A stretch of 64,000 bases of DNA from Bdellovibrionales bacterium RIFCSPHIGHO2_01_FULL_40_29 (GTDB taxonomy: Bacteria; Bdellovibrionota; Bdellovibrionia; Bdellovibrionales; Bdellovibrionaceae): positions 186,001 through 250,000 of the forward strand of contig MEPU01000006.1 of the NCBI GenBank assembly GCA_001771815.1, written 5' to 3'. The notes beneath the pieces are model-generated. The model saw only the letters and a program-made list of their open reading frames with translations, did not search any database and had not been told where the DNA came from. Shown piece after piece: positions 16,705-25,847 of this stretch. The position numbers and the translations under genes were made by a program. How positions within the stretch are numbered: position 1 is the stretch's first letter; the number at the start of each line of letters is the position of its first letter.

Positions 16705-17691
16705 ATGTCGACAACATCTCAAATCAAAAAAATTGGTGTTTTTACAAGTGGTGGTGATGCTCCCGGAATGAATGCAGCTATCCGGGCTGTTGTTCGAACG
16801 GCTATTTCCAGTGGCGTTGAAGTCACAGGAATTCTGCAGGGTTATGTGGGCATGATCGAAAATAAAATGACTGCTTTGCAAATGCGAGACATGGCCAATA
16901 TCATTCAGCGTGGTGGAACGATTCTAAAAACGGGGCGCTCAGCCGAATTCTTAAAACCAGAGTATCGAAAAAAAGCAGCTGATAATTTAAAATCTCATAG
17001 TATTGATGGACTGATTTGTATTGGTGGCGATGGTTCATTTCGAGGAGCCCAAGCGCTGTGGGCCGAATATCAAATTCCCATTATTGGCATTGCCGGCACC
17101 ATTGATAATGATGTTTATGGCTGTGACGACACCATTGGCTTTGATACAGCGGTCAATACGGCCCTTAGTGCGATTGATAAAATACGTGACACCGCCGATA
17201 GCCACGATCGTATTTTTATTGTCGAAGTCATGGGGCGTGATTCCGGATATATCGCCTCAGCCGTTGGAGTTGCCGGAGGAGCCGAAGAAATTCTGACTCC
17301 GGAAAATATTATCCCTGTTGACAAAATTGTTGAAAAACTTAAAGAGTCCCGCGCGCGTGGAAAAACCAGCAGTATCTTAATCACAGCTGAGGGGCAAAAA
17401 CCAGGGCGCGCTTATGACCTGGCAGATTCTATTCGAAAAAAATCTGGCTTAGATGCTAAAGTTTGTATTCTGGGTCATCAGCAACGCGGCGGAAGCCCCA
17501 CAGCCAATGATCGCATTTTAGCTTCACGACTTGGACATGCTGCCGTTCTGGCTTTATTGGCTGGAAAGAAAAATTTAATGATCGGATCTCAAGGTAAAAT
17601 CTTAACAGAAATTTCATTAGCTGAAGCCACGACAAAATCGAAAACAGCTGATAAAACCTTGATTCATCTTGCCAGAGCATTATCTGTTTAG
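16705..17691 (+). CDS. pfkA: ATP-dependent 6-phosphofructokinase
   Basis: A 328-residue glycolytic kinase that phosphorylates fructose 6-phosphate. ATP-site motif GVFTSGGDAPGMNAAIRA at the start, GGDGSFRGA near 110, catalytic TIDNDVYGCDDTIGFDTA near 133-150 (with Asp as base), and the substrate-binding EVMGRDSGYIA and GHQQRGGSPTANDR segments. The GGDGS form (Gly, not Asp/Lys at the discriminating position) favours ATP over pyrophosphate as donor. Length is the normal bacterial short form. The transporter operon follows after 46 bp. Confidence 0.95.
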   Translation: MSTTSQIKKIGVFTSGGDAPGMNAAIRAVVRTAISSGVEVTGILQGYVGMIENKMTALQMRDMANIIQRGGTILKTGRSAEFLKPEYRKKAADNLKSHSIDGLICIGGDGSFRGAQALWAEYQIPIIGIAGTIDNDVYGCDDTIGFDTAVNTALSAIDKIRDTADSHDRIFIVEVMGRDSGYIASAVGVAGGAEEILTPENIIPVDKIVEKLKESRARGKTSSILITAEGQKPGRAYDLADSIRKKSGLDAKVCILGHQQRGGSPTANDRILASRLGHAAVLALLAGKKNLMIGSQGKILTEISLAEATTKSKTADKTLIHLARALSV

Positions 17692-17737
17692 TTCAATAAG
17701 TTTGATAAACTAAATATTCAACCCGGAGATTTTTCAA

Positions 17738-18865
17738 ATGAAAAAAATAGCGCTTTTATTCGCGGCGACGATACTGATATTTTCTTGCACTAAAAAGACA
17801 AATGAAAATGAAATTTTAATTGGCTCCTACAGTTCAAATACCGGGGCCACCGCCACTTTTGGAGTTTACCAGCTTCGTGGAATTGAAATGGCGGTTGCCG
17901 AAATCAATGCGGCCGGCGGCATCAATGGAAAAAAAATCAAGCTGATCAATTACGATAATAAATCTGACAGCGATGAAACGCTTGCCGTTGTTAATCGACT
18001 GATCACTCAAGATAATGTCGTCGCCATCCTGGGTGAAGCCACTTCTGGTCGTTCGAAAATTGGAGCCCAGGTAGCTCAGCAAAATAAAGTTCCCATGCTG
18101 ACGTCATCTGCAACAAATCCAGATGTTACAAAAGTTGGAAACTATATTTTTCGCGCCTGCTTCATCGATCCCTTTCAAGGTCTTGTGATGGCCAAGTTCA
18201 TGACAGAAACTTTGAAAGTTAAAAAAGCAGCTATCATGCGAGATATTAAAAGCGATTACTCCGTCGGTTTATCGGATAACTTTGCAACAAAATTAAAAGA
18301 GCTTGGTGGAGAAATTGTGGCTGATGTGTCGTATCAGGAAGGCGACATTGATTTTAAATCCCAGTTAACATCTATCAAAGGTAAAAATCCGGATGTTATT
18401 TTCATCCCAGGATACTATGGCGAAGTGGCTTTGGTCGCAAAGCAGTTAAAAGAACTTGGCATGAAGCAGCCGATGTTGGGTGGAGATGGTTGGTCGTCTC
18501 CTGATTTATTTAAAATTGCTAAGGAATCCATTAATGGCCATTACTTCTCAAATCATTACACAACAGAATCAAAAGATCCTAAAACAATTAAGTTTGTTCA
18601 AGACTTCAAAGCAAAATTCAATGAAACACCAGATGTGATGGCGGCATTGGCTTACGATGCAACATACATGATGGCAGAAGCCATCAAAAATACCAAAGAA
18701 ATTACTCCTGAAAATATTCGCAACGAATTGGCTAAGATCAAAGATTTTCATGGTGTCACTGGAAAAATGTCGATGGATGAAAACCGCGACGCTATAAAAA
18801 GTGCGGTTGTGGTTCAAGTTCAAGGCGAAGAATATAAGTTAGTCACTGAAATTTCTCCGAACTAA
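17738..18865 (+). CDS. livK: Branched-chain amino acid-type ABC substrate-binding lipoprotein
   Basis: A 375-residue periplasmic binding protein of the LivJ/LivK family (Peripla_BP_6). It has a lipoprotein signal (MKKIALLFAATILIFSC, Cys17), then the type I fold: GSYSSNTGATATFG, GIEMAVAEINAAGGINGKKI, ILGEATSGRSKIGAQVAQ, PMLTSSATNP and DVIFIPGYYGEVALVAKQLK. It should capture Leu/Ile/Val or a related ligand and deliver it to the LivHM channel encoded next. Gram-negative LivK is usually free in the periplasm; a lipidated form is a variation. GGAG lies upstream of the ATG. Confidence 0.9.
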   Translation: MKKIALLFAATILIFSCTKKTNENEILIGSYSSNTGATATFGVYQLRGIEMAVAEINAAGGINGKKIKLINYDNKSDSDETLAVVNRLITQDNVVAILGEATSGRSKIGAQVAQQNKVPMLTSSATNPDVTKVGNYIFRACFIDPFQGLVMAKFMTETLKVKKAAIMRDIKSDYSVGLSDNFATKLKELGGEIVADVSYQEGDIDFKSQLTSIKGKNPDVIFIPGYYGEVALVAKQLKELGMKQPMLGGDGWSSPDLFKIAKESINGHYFSNHYTTESKDPKTIKFVQDFKAKFNETPDVMAALAYDATYMMAEAIKNTKEITPENIRNELAKIKDFHGVTGKMSMDENRDAIKSAVVVQVQGEEYKLVTEISPN

Positions 18866-18871
18866 TTGGTG

Positions 18872-19771
18872 ATGGAAGAGTTCTTACAACACTCGTTAAA
18901 TGGGCTGAGCTTCGGAAGCATTTATGCTTTAGTCGCCTTAGGCTACACGATGGTTTATGGAATTCTTGGGATGATTAATTTTGCCCATTCTGAAATCTAT
19001 ATGATGGGCGCTTTTATGTGCTACTACTTTGCCCTGTGGATGGGGTTTCAAACTCCGTCACCTATCAATTTTACGCTTGGACTATTATTTGCCGGACTGA
19101 TGGCCGGAGCCATTGGATTTTTAGTCGAAAAATTTGCCTACAAGCCCCTGCGCAAGTCTCCAAAAATGAATTCTTTGATCACCGCAATCGGCGTCAGTAT
19201 TCTTTTTCAATACGGTGGCCAAATTATTTTTGGAGCCAATCCAAAATCATTTCCAACTTTAATTGAAGATCAGAATCTATTTGAAATCGCTGGCAGTCAG
19301 ATTCATTTGATTGATTTGCTTATCTATGGCGTCAGTGCGCTGGCGCTGCTGGGATTGCATTTTATAATTTATAAAACACAAACTGGTCGTGCTATGCGCG
19401 CTGTGAGCTCGCGTCCAGATATGAGTCCGCTGATGGGTATCGATAATAATAAAATCATCTCGATGACATTTATCATTGGATCTGTCCTTGCGGGAATAGC
19501 TGCAGTCTTAGTCTCGATAAAATATCCAAAAATTGATCCAATGATGGGAAGCAAAATCGGCATGAGTGCATTTGTAGCTGCTGTCTTTGGCGGGATTGGT
19601 AGCCTTCATGGGGCCATTATTGGCGGCCTGATGCTGGGCGTGGGCGAGTACTATCTGATTGGCTATGGGGCTTCGACTTATCGGGATGCACTGTCTTTTA
19701 CAGTGCTTATTTTAATTTTACTTTATAAACCAACAGGTTTATTTGGATCGCAACTGAAGGAAAAAATTTAA
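18872..19771 (+). CDS. livH: Branched-chain amino acid-type ABC permease LivH
   Basis: A roughly 299-residue inner-membrane permease with about eight helices. The opening LNGLSFGSIYALVALGYTMV and MINFAHSEIYMMGA are characteristic of LivH, as is the FVAAVFGGIGSLHGAIIGG segment near the C-terminus. It pairs with LivM to form the channel. ATG 18872 is used; GTG 18869 and TTG 18866 are in frame directly upstream and cannot be excluded. The stop overlaps the livM ATG. Confidence 0.92.
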   Translation: MEEFLQHSLNGLSFGSIYALVALGYTMVYGILGMINFAHSEIYMMGAFMCYYFALWMGFQTPSPINFTLGLLFAGLMAGAIGFLVEKFAYKPLRKSPKMNSLITAIGVSILFQYGGQIIFGANPKSFPTLIEDQNLFEIAGSQIHLIDLLIYGVSALALLGLHFIIYKTQTGRAMRAVSSRPDMSPLMGIDNNKIISMTFIIGSVLAGIAAVLVSIKYPKIDPMMGSKIGMSAFVAAVFGGIGSLHGAIIGGLMLGVGEYYLIGYGASTYRDALSFTVLILILLYKPTGLFGSQLKEKI

Positions 19772-20745
19772 TGATCCGAATGATTCAAATATCTCGATGG
19801 ACTCAGGCATTGATTTTTTTAATTGGTTTTTTGATCCTGGGTATTGCACTTCATTTTTTTCTGAACTCTTATATTCACGCCATTCTTATTAGCTTCATGA
19901 TCAATGCAATCATGGCTTTGTCCTTAAATTTCATTACTGGATTAGCAGATCAATTCTCGCTGGGACATGCTGGCCTGATGGCTGTGGGTGCTTACACATC
20001 CGCCCTACTGTCCAAAGAACTGCTTTCTGATCATTGGTTTTTTATTCCCTTAACTGTTCTTGCTGCTGGTTTAGTGACTTCATTTGTTGGATATCTTGTA
20101 TCGCTGCCCTCATTCAAATTAAAAGGTGACTATTTAGCGATTGTCACACTGGGGATGGCTGAAATTGTTCGTGTGTTGATATTGAATTGGAATAGTGTTG
20201 GTGGTCCGCGAGGTTACAATGCCATTATTAAATTTCCAAATTTTTTGTTGTCTTATTCTTTTAGCGTCTTTGTTTTAGTTGTTACTTTTGTTGTTTTATT
20301 CCGCTTGAAAAAATCCTGGTATGGTCGAAATCTTTGGGCCTTAAATGAAGATGACATTGCCGCAGAAGTGATGGGACTAGATCTTGTTCAATCAAAACGA
20401 AATGCTTTTATTATTTCCAGTTTTTTTGCGGGTATTGGAGGTGGCGTCTATGCCCACCACTTGGGTTATATCAGTCCTGGATCATTTAGCTTTCTGATTT
20501 CAGTTCAAATTCTGATTATGGCTGTCCTGGGTGGCCTTGGATCAATGTCAGGATCTGTGATTGCCGCCTTTATTTTAACTATCTTGCCAGAAGTTCTGCG
20601 AAGCTTACCTACGGGATCCGTTGATGTGCGAATGATTGTTTATCCAATCATTTTAATTTTAATGATGATCTTGCGTCCTCAGGGTCTTCTCGGGCGTATG
20701 GAATTACTTGAATTTTTACGCTCTAAAAATTGGATAAGATCATGA
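19771..20745 (+). CDS. livM: Branched-chain amino acid-type ABC permease LivM
   Basis: A 324-residue inner-membrane permease with about eight to nine helices. Family signatures: MALSLNFITGLADQFSLGHA near residue 50, KGDYLAIVTLGMAEIVRVL, and AVLGGLGSMSGSVIAAFILT. It is the partner of LivH. Start and stop overlap its neighbours (TAATG with livH, ATGA with livG), so the five genes are translationally coupled. Confidence 0.93.
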   Translation: MIRMIQISRWTQALIFLIGFLILGIALHFFLNSYIHAILISFMINAIMALSLNFITGLADQFSLGHAGLMAVGAYTSALLSKELLSDHWFFIPLTVLAAGLVTSFVGYLVSLPSFKLKGDYLAIVTLGMAEIVRVLILNWNSVGGPRGYNAIIKFPNFLLSYSFSVFVLVVTFVVLFRLKKSWYGRNLWALNEDDIAAEVMGLDLVQSKRNAFIISSFFAGIGGGVYAHHLGYISPGSFSFLISVQILIMAVLGGLGSMSGSVIAAFILTILPEVLRSLPTGSVDVRMIVYPIILILMMILRPQGLLGRMELLEFLRSKNWIRS

Positions 20746-21509
20746 ACTTAATTGAAGTTAAAAACTTATCCATTCAATTTGGTGGCTTGACCGCAGTTGA
20801 TAATGTCTCGTTCGCTATCAAGCCCAATGAAATTTTTGGTTTAATTGGACCCAACGGAGCTGGAAAAACAACAGTTTTTAATATGCTTTCGGGATTTTAC
20901 CAGGCTGATCACGGAGAAATTATTTTCAATGGCAACACGATAACTGACCTTAAACCTCACACGATCAATCGTTTGGGAATTGCCCGCACGTTCCAGAATA
21001 TACGCCTTTTCAAAGGCCTGAGCGTTGTTGAGAATGTCATTGTTGCTCTTCAGCAACGAGAAAAACACACCTGGCTTGATTCATTGCTCGAAACTAAAAA
21101 GTTTTATCAAACAGAAAAAATCCTTTTTGAGCATTCCATTGCTTTGTTGAAAATTTTTGAATTGGATCGATATAAAAACCATTTGGCCAATGCACTTCCC
21201 TACGGAGCGCAAAGAAAACTTGAAATTGTTCGGGCACTTGCCACTCAGCCCAAACTGCTGATGCTGGATGAACCTGCCGCTGGCATGAATCACAGCGAAA
21301 AGGCCGAACTGAACGATTTGGTTCGATTTATTAAAAATAAATTTCAACTCACTATTCTTATTATTGAACACGATATGAAAGTTATCATGAATATTTGTGA
21401 TCGTATTGTGGTTCTTCATCGAGGTCAAAAAATTGCAGAGGGAGTTCCCCTTGATATCAAAGCCTCGCCACCAGTAATCGAAGCCTATCTGGGAAAGCGT
21501 ATCACATGA
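20742..21509 (+). CDS. livG: ABC transporter ATPase LivG
   Basis: A 255-residue ATP-binding subunit. Walker A GPNGAGKT, a Q loop in the FQNIRLFKGLSVVENV segment, a modified signature (LPYGAQRKLEI in place of LSGGQ, as normal for LivG), Walker B LLMLDEPAAGMN and the switch His in LIIEHDMKV. ATG 20742 overlapping the livM stop gives MNLIEVKNLSIQFGG, the usual N-terminus. It energises uptake with LivF. Confidence 0.95.
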   Translation: MNLIEVKNLSIQFGGLTAVDNVSFAIKPNEIFGLIGPNGAGKTTVFNMLSGFYQADHGEIIFNGNTITDLKPHTINRLGIARTFQNIRLFKGLSVVENVIVALQQREKHTWLDSLLETKKFYQTEKILFEHSIALLKIFELDRYKNHLANALPYGAQRKLEIVRALATQPKLLMLDEPAAGMNHSEKAELNDLVRFIKNKFQLTILIIEHDMKVIMNICDRIVVLHRGQKIAEGVPLDIKASPPVIEAYLGKRIT

Positions 21510-22207
21510 AATCGTCCATCATCGTTAAAGATCTTCATGTCAACTATGGCCTCATAACAGCTGTTCGGGGAATTTCATTTTCTTTTTCCTCTGGTGAAAT
21601 CACTTGTCTCATTGGCTGCAATGGCGCGGGTAAATCCACCACCCTTAAGGCTTTGGCTGGATTATTACCTCATTCTGGTCAAATTATTTTTGATTCAAAA
21701 AATATGCAGGTCTTGTCAACACCCGAACGGCTCAAACAAGGCATAGCACTTTGCCCAGAAGGCCGCGGCATATTTCCCAATTTAACAGTTACTGAAAATC
21801 TTCAATTAGGTGCCTATTCTAAAAAAACAAAACTTTCAGATTTATTAGACCGTCAATTCGATATGTTTCCCCGACTGGCAGAACGACGGCAGCAACAGGG
21901 CGGAACACTTTCAGGTGGCGAGCAACAAATGCTGGCCATCGCCCGCGCCCTGATGTCCGAGCCAAAGATGCTGATGCTGGACGAGCCTTCTCTTGGTCTT
22001 GCACCTATTATCATTGAACAAATTTTTCAAAAATTTGAAGATCTTCGAAAAACAGGTTTGGGGATTTTACTGATTGAGCAGAATGCTTCACTAGCACTCG
22101 AAATTTCATCTTCGGCCTATGTTCTGGAAACCGGTGAAATCATTTTGCATGGTACTGGTGCTGAGTTGCTTAAAGACAGTCGCGTGCAACAATCCTATCT
22201 CAGTTAA
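21506..22207 (+). CDS. livF: ABC transporter ATPase LivF
   Basis: A 233-residue ATP-binding subunit: Walker A GCNGAGKST, ALCPEGRGIFPNLTVTENL (a typical LivF segment), signature LSGGEQQM, Walker B MLMLDEPSLGL and LLIEQNASLAL. It overlaps livG by four bases and ends the livKHMGF operon. Its stop codon lies 8 bp inside the convergent kinase-like gene. Confidence 0.95.
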   Translation: MKSSIIVKDLHVNYGLITAVRGISFSFSSGEITCLIGCNGAGKSTTLKALAGLLPHSGQIIFDSKNMQVLSTPERLKQGIALCPEGRGIFPNLTVTENLQLGAYSKKTKLSDLLDRQFDMFPRLAERRQQQGGTLSGGEQQMLAIARALMSEPKMLMLDEPSLGLAPIIIEQIFQKFEDLRKTGLGILLIEQNASLALEISSSAYVLETGEIILHGTGAELLKDSRVQQSYLS

Positions 22208-23963
22208 AAATCTGATGACACTTCATTCCGGCGTGCGCCATCACCTTCCGGTAAGATTCAAGCAACTGATTGGCATGCTGAGAACGTCCAATGATCTCGC
22301 GAACATAGTCCTGATGAATTCCATCCTTCATTGCTTCCAGTTGAATTTCAAAAAGTCGAACTTTTTCAACAGTTAACTTCTGAGAATCTAATATAGGAGT
22401 CAATATTGCAGGAACAAGGAAAACTTTCATTTGCACGGGATCCTGCAAGTAGGTTTTCCAAAAATAATTCGCGATACGCGAATTGAACCTCATTTTTGTT
22501 TGAATAAACTGCAACTGATGAAGAGATTTTGTTTTGTATAAAAATTCGATCAGCACACTGATTTCGTGTTCTGATTTTTCGGGCGTAATCACTTTTCTAT
22601 TGAAAACATGAAGAACATACTCAGAAATCACTGTTTGCTTGAATGAGTCTTGAGGCATTTGTTCTATAAACTGTCTGACTGCCGAATCCACATCGGCATT
22701 TAGTAAAGACATCATAAAGAGCGGCCCTCGATGATTGGTCAACTTTGGGATATGTGATCTATGAGTCAATAAATTCGTCTCTAATAGTCTGAAAATTTCC
22801 GGAACTTTAGCAAGCAGTTTAAAATTTGAAAGTAAGGCGTTCGTCACATTGCACTTGGCATCATCATTTTCATTGGCGTAAAGCCTCTGAATTTCTGAGT
22901 GCTGATTCTTTTTTAAAAGCTCTGCCATACTCTCTGCAGAAATCAAAAAATCTTTTAGATTTTCACCTTCGATGTTTAAATAATCGGACGGTATTTTTGT
23001 ATTCTGATTCTTAAATAGAGAAAGATCAAATTCTTCATTTGATCTCGATTGACTTTGAATGCGTCCGTCAGCGGAATAGGGACGATCCGCTTTTGTGTTC
23101 GACAAATGAGGAAATGTTAGCCGCATATTCTCCAATTGAACTTTGATAAAATTAAAATCCAATTCAAAATTTTCACATAATTTTTTAAATTTTTCATCCA
23201 GGGGTAATGCCAAAAGACGTTTTACAATTTGCTCTGACGGTTTTATATTTGAATTAAAAAAGCCACCAACAACAGAAGCATCATTCAATCGACCATGATC
23301 AATGGCAAAAAGTCGTCTTCCTTTGGTGAACATTGAGTTTCCACCATGTCGATCTGAATTTCCAAGAATGAAATCTAAAAGATAAATATCTGGATACTCT
23401 GTACGATAGGAGGTGCGCATATTTATTCGTGTCATTTCAGAATTTTCGATAAAAATATGAACTGAATATTCTGTGTTGTAAATACGACGCAAGACTGCTG
23501 TCGGCACTAAGTTAAAGCCCAAAATACGATCTACTTGGTAGGCGCCAACTTCTGATTTTAATGAACCCAGACTGTCTTTGGGTTTGATAATGACTTTCAT
23601 TCCGTTGCTTAAAATGGCCACTTTTGATCCAGCGACACCGATTCCTAAATTTTTAATGCCTCTTATTTCTGCCGTCTTTAATTCATTTTCCAATTGCTGC
23701 GCAAGCTTTTCCGCTTCAGAGTAATGACCACTTCGATCCAGTGTCCAGATGGCCTCTTGAATATCACGATTTTGAAAGTAGATTTTTGCCAAAGCCATTC
23801 CGGCCTGGGAAACTTTACTTTGAAGACCTGAATCCGCTTTAATAGTCTCTTGAAGGTGATGCTCCATTCTGATGGCACCTTGGGCGCTAATTGCAAAGAC
23901 ATCGAAGGCGACCGATACCCCCAAAAAGAAAATACATAGAGCTTTTGAAATGAAGTTAACCAT
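22200..23963 (-). CDS. Exported kinase-like protein (HipA/PI3K/FAM20-type motifs)
   Basis: About 587 residues. From ATG 23963 the protein begins with a probable signal peptide (MVNFISKALCIFFLGVSVAF). After a helical segment comes a kinase-like core at about 115-230: VIIKPK (a Lys suited to ATP binding), a Glu in KSEVGAYQVDRILG, then LLDFILGNSDRHGGN and LFAIDHG. The pattern DRHxxN plus a D[FHN]G-like metal motif is shared by HipA, phosphatidylinositol 3/4-kinases and the secreted FAM20-type kinases. Residues beyond about 260 are helical and unrecognised. Export of a kinase is unusual in bacteria; substrate and ATP source are unknown. Other in-frame ATGs at 23975 and 24002 lengthen the N-terminus. 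The 3' end overlaps livF by 8 bp. Confidence 0.65.
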   Translation of the reverse strand: MVNFISKALCIFFLGVSVAFDVFAISAQGAIRMEHHLQETIKADSGLQSKVSQAGMALAKIYFQNRDIQEAIWTLDRSGHYSEAEKLAQQLENELKTAEIRGIKNLGIGVAGSKVAILSNGMKVIIKPKDSLGSLKSEVGAYQVDRILGFNLVPTAVLRRIYNTEYSVHIFIENSEMTRINMRTSYRTEYPDIYLLDFILGNSDRHGGNSMFTKGRRLFAIDHGRLNDASVVGGFFNSNIKPSEQIVKRLLALPLDEKFKKLCENFELDFNFIKVQLENMRLTFPHLSNTKADRPYSADGRIQSQSRSNEEFDLSLFKNQNTKIPSDYLNIEGENLKDFLISAESMAELLKKNQHSEIQRLYANENDDAKCNVTNALLSNFKLLAKVPEIFRLLETNLLTHRSHIPKLTNHRGPLFMMSLLNADVDSAVRQFIEQMPQDSFKQTVISEYVLHVFNRKVITPEKSEHEISVLIEFLYKTKSLHQLQFIQTKMRFNSRIANYFWKTYLQDPVQMKVFLVPAILTPILDSQKLTVEKVRLFEIQLEAMKDGIHQDYVREIIGRSQHANQLLESYRKVMAHAGMKCHQIFN

Positions 23964-24154
23964 ATGAAAATACATAGCTATTTTAAAGCCATCCAAATCC
24001 ATTGTAGATGGCTTTAGAGTGAGTTTTGACCATTTTGAAGGCTCTCGACTGGATTCGGATCAACAGGTGTCAATAACTTCTACATCGTCCCATCTATTCA
24101 CTTGAAACCAACCCCTCTTTGTTCTACCAATGACGCATTCAATAGGGGAATTTT

Positions 24155-25750
24155 ATGATTCGAATTTATGCCTTACTTTTTGTAGTGCTCTTTTGCTTTA
24201 CAGCGCTTGCTGCGCAGCTCACGGTTGAAGAAAAAACTTTGGATTTTCAACAGCTTATTGGTCGAATCAAAGCCTCATACGGGCCCCTTGAGTACAAAAA
24301 AGAAAGTTTAGGAATTGATATCGATGTCCTACAGGCCCATTACTTACGCCAAATTCAAGAATCAAAATCGAATACAGAATTTTACTATTTAATTGCTCAG
24401 TTTGTTGCCGAATTTCAAGATTCCCATTTTGCGGCGATCTTGCCATCAAACAAATCCTCGGTGTTGCCATTTACTGTGGAATGGATTCAAGGAAAAGTTT
24501 ATATCGATGAGGTAACAAAAAGCTTAATGGATTCTGAAAAATTTCCTTTTAAAAAAGGTGACGAGTTGATTTCAATTGGTGGAATCGCAACGGCAGATCT
24601 TTTAAAAGAAATTATGCCTTATATTGGTGAAGGCAATGATAAAACATTAAAACATCTTGCAACATGGATGCTGACGTCTCGCAGCTCAGCTCGATTACCA
24701 ACACTCTCCGGCGCAACCACTGTTGAGGTGCAGCCTACTGGTAAAACTGAAATCTTGTCTCATCAATTTGAATGGATTATCAAAGGTGAAGACCCGATTG
24801 AAATGGGTCATCCATCTGTTTCATTTTTTAATAAAATTTCGATTCATGACAAAATAGCCACGATGATCGGTAATGAAATAAATACGGAGCGAAAATTTAT
24901 TTGTTCCGGTGATTCCCGCATCACAATCCCCGAAAATGCTACTGTGATCTCGAAAACACCATTTGTATCCTATTATTATCCAACGACAAAAGGACCTATT
25001 GGTTATGTTCGTATTCCGCACTATGCCCCGCGAGGCACTGATGCACGTTTAGGAATTGAACAGTATATTTCTCAATACACTAAAGTGATCAGCATTATGG
25101 AACAAAATACCGTTGGACTGGTTATCGACCAGGATCATAATTGTGGTGGCTATGTTGAACTGGTCAACCGTATGGTTGGTCTATTTATGGATAAACCTTA
25201 TCATCCCATGTACTTTAAACTTGTCGCCAATAAAGAAAATTACTTGGACTATCAAAAATTTACAAATGAAACAGACAAGCTCACAACATGGTACGACAAC
25301 GCTATGAAAGTGTTAACCTTACTGAAAGATTTTTGGCAACGAGGCGAAAGAACCACTTCATTTACAACCCTAGATGGTGAAGAGTGGGCTCAACCCAACT
25401 TAGTTCGGTACACCAAGCCCGTTGTTATGCTTATTGATGAGATGTCCGGATCTGGCGGCGATGCATTTCCGTCATTAATGCAAGGTTATGGTCGTGCCAA
25501 GTTGATTGGATCTCGCACGATGGGAGCCGGTGGTCATGTGACTCAAAATTCGCCATTAAACTACTCTCAAATTACTGTCAGCATGACTCGCTCTTTATTT
25601 TTTAGACCTGATGGTGTTCCCGTTGAAAATAATGGCGCGGCTCCTGATTATCCCTATGAAATCACGCTTGAGGATTTTATGGGTGGATATAAAAACTATC
25701 GAGCCTTCTATGAAGCTAAGCTTTTAGAGATGGTGCAAGTCGCCAAATAA
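24155..25750 (+). CDS. Exported S41-family peptidase
   Basis: A 531-residue protein with a signal peptide (MIRIYALLFVVLFCFTALAA), a PDZ-like segment (PFKKGDELISIGGIATADLL near 130-150) and a C-terminal S41 (tail-specific/tricorn-type) protease domain. The nucleophile region is VMLIDEMSGSGGDAFPSLMQ (Ser431/Ser433), followed by LIGSRTMGAGGHV, with the IGYVRIPHY strand and GLVIDQDHNCGG ahead of it. It probably cleaves peptides or proteins in the periplasm or outside the cell. Exported S41 peptidases are common in predatory bacteria, which fits but does not prove a role in prey digestion. AGGGG lies upstream of the ATG. Confidence 0.82.
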   Translation: MIRIYALLFVVLFCFTALAAQLTVEEKTLDFQQLIGRIKASYGPLEYKKESLGIDIDVLQAHYLRQIQESKSNTEFYYLIAQFVAEFQDSHFAAILPSNKSSVLPFTVEWIQGKVYIDEVTKSLMDSEKFPFKKGDELISIGGIATADLLKEIMPYIGEGNDKTLKHLATWMLTSRSSARLPTLSGATTVEVQPTGKTEILSHQFEWIIKGEDPIEMGHPSVSFFNKISIHDKIATMIGNEINTERKFICSGDSRITIPENATVISKTPFVSYYYPTTKGPIGYVRIPHYAPRGTDARLGIEQYISQYTKVISIMEQNTVGLVIDQDHNCGGYVELVNRMVGLFMDKPYHPMYFKLVANKENYLDYQKFTNETDKLTTWYDNAMKVLTLLKDFWQRGERTTSFTTLDGEEWAQPNLVRYTKPVVMLIDEMSGSGGDAFPSLMQGYGRAKLIGSRTMGAGGHVTQNSPLNYSQITVSMTRSLFFRPDGVPVENNGAAPDYPYEITLEDFMGGYKNYRAFYEAKLLEMVQVAK

Positions 25751-25774
25751 AAAAGCCCTGACATAGATCAGAGC
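25748..25774 (-). terminator. Minus-strand hairpin with T tract
   Basis: On the minus strand, GCTCTGA pairs with TCAGGGC (one mismatch) and is followed by TTTTTT. It lies at the 3' end of the S41 gene and would act as a second terminator for the flagellar operon arriving from the right. Confidence 0.45.
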
Positions 25775-25815
25775 TTCTCGACATAAAATAGAGTTCACTT
25801 ATTGTTTACTTATTT

Positions 25816-25846
25816 AAAGGCTCATCCATTCCGATGAGCCTTTTTT
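25816..25846. terminator. Bidirectional terminator between S41 peptidase and flgE
   Basis: A perfect 11-bp stem (AAAGGCTCATC / GATGAGCCTTT) with a 6-base loop, followed by T on the plus strand and a short A/T run on the other. It lies between two convergent genes and can serve both, ending the 15-kb flagellar operon. Confidence 0.85.
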
Positions 25847-25847
25847 A

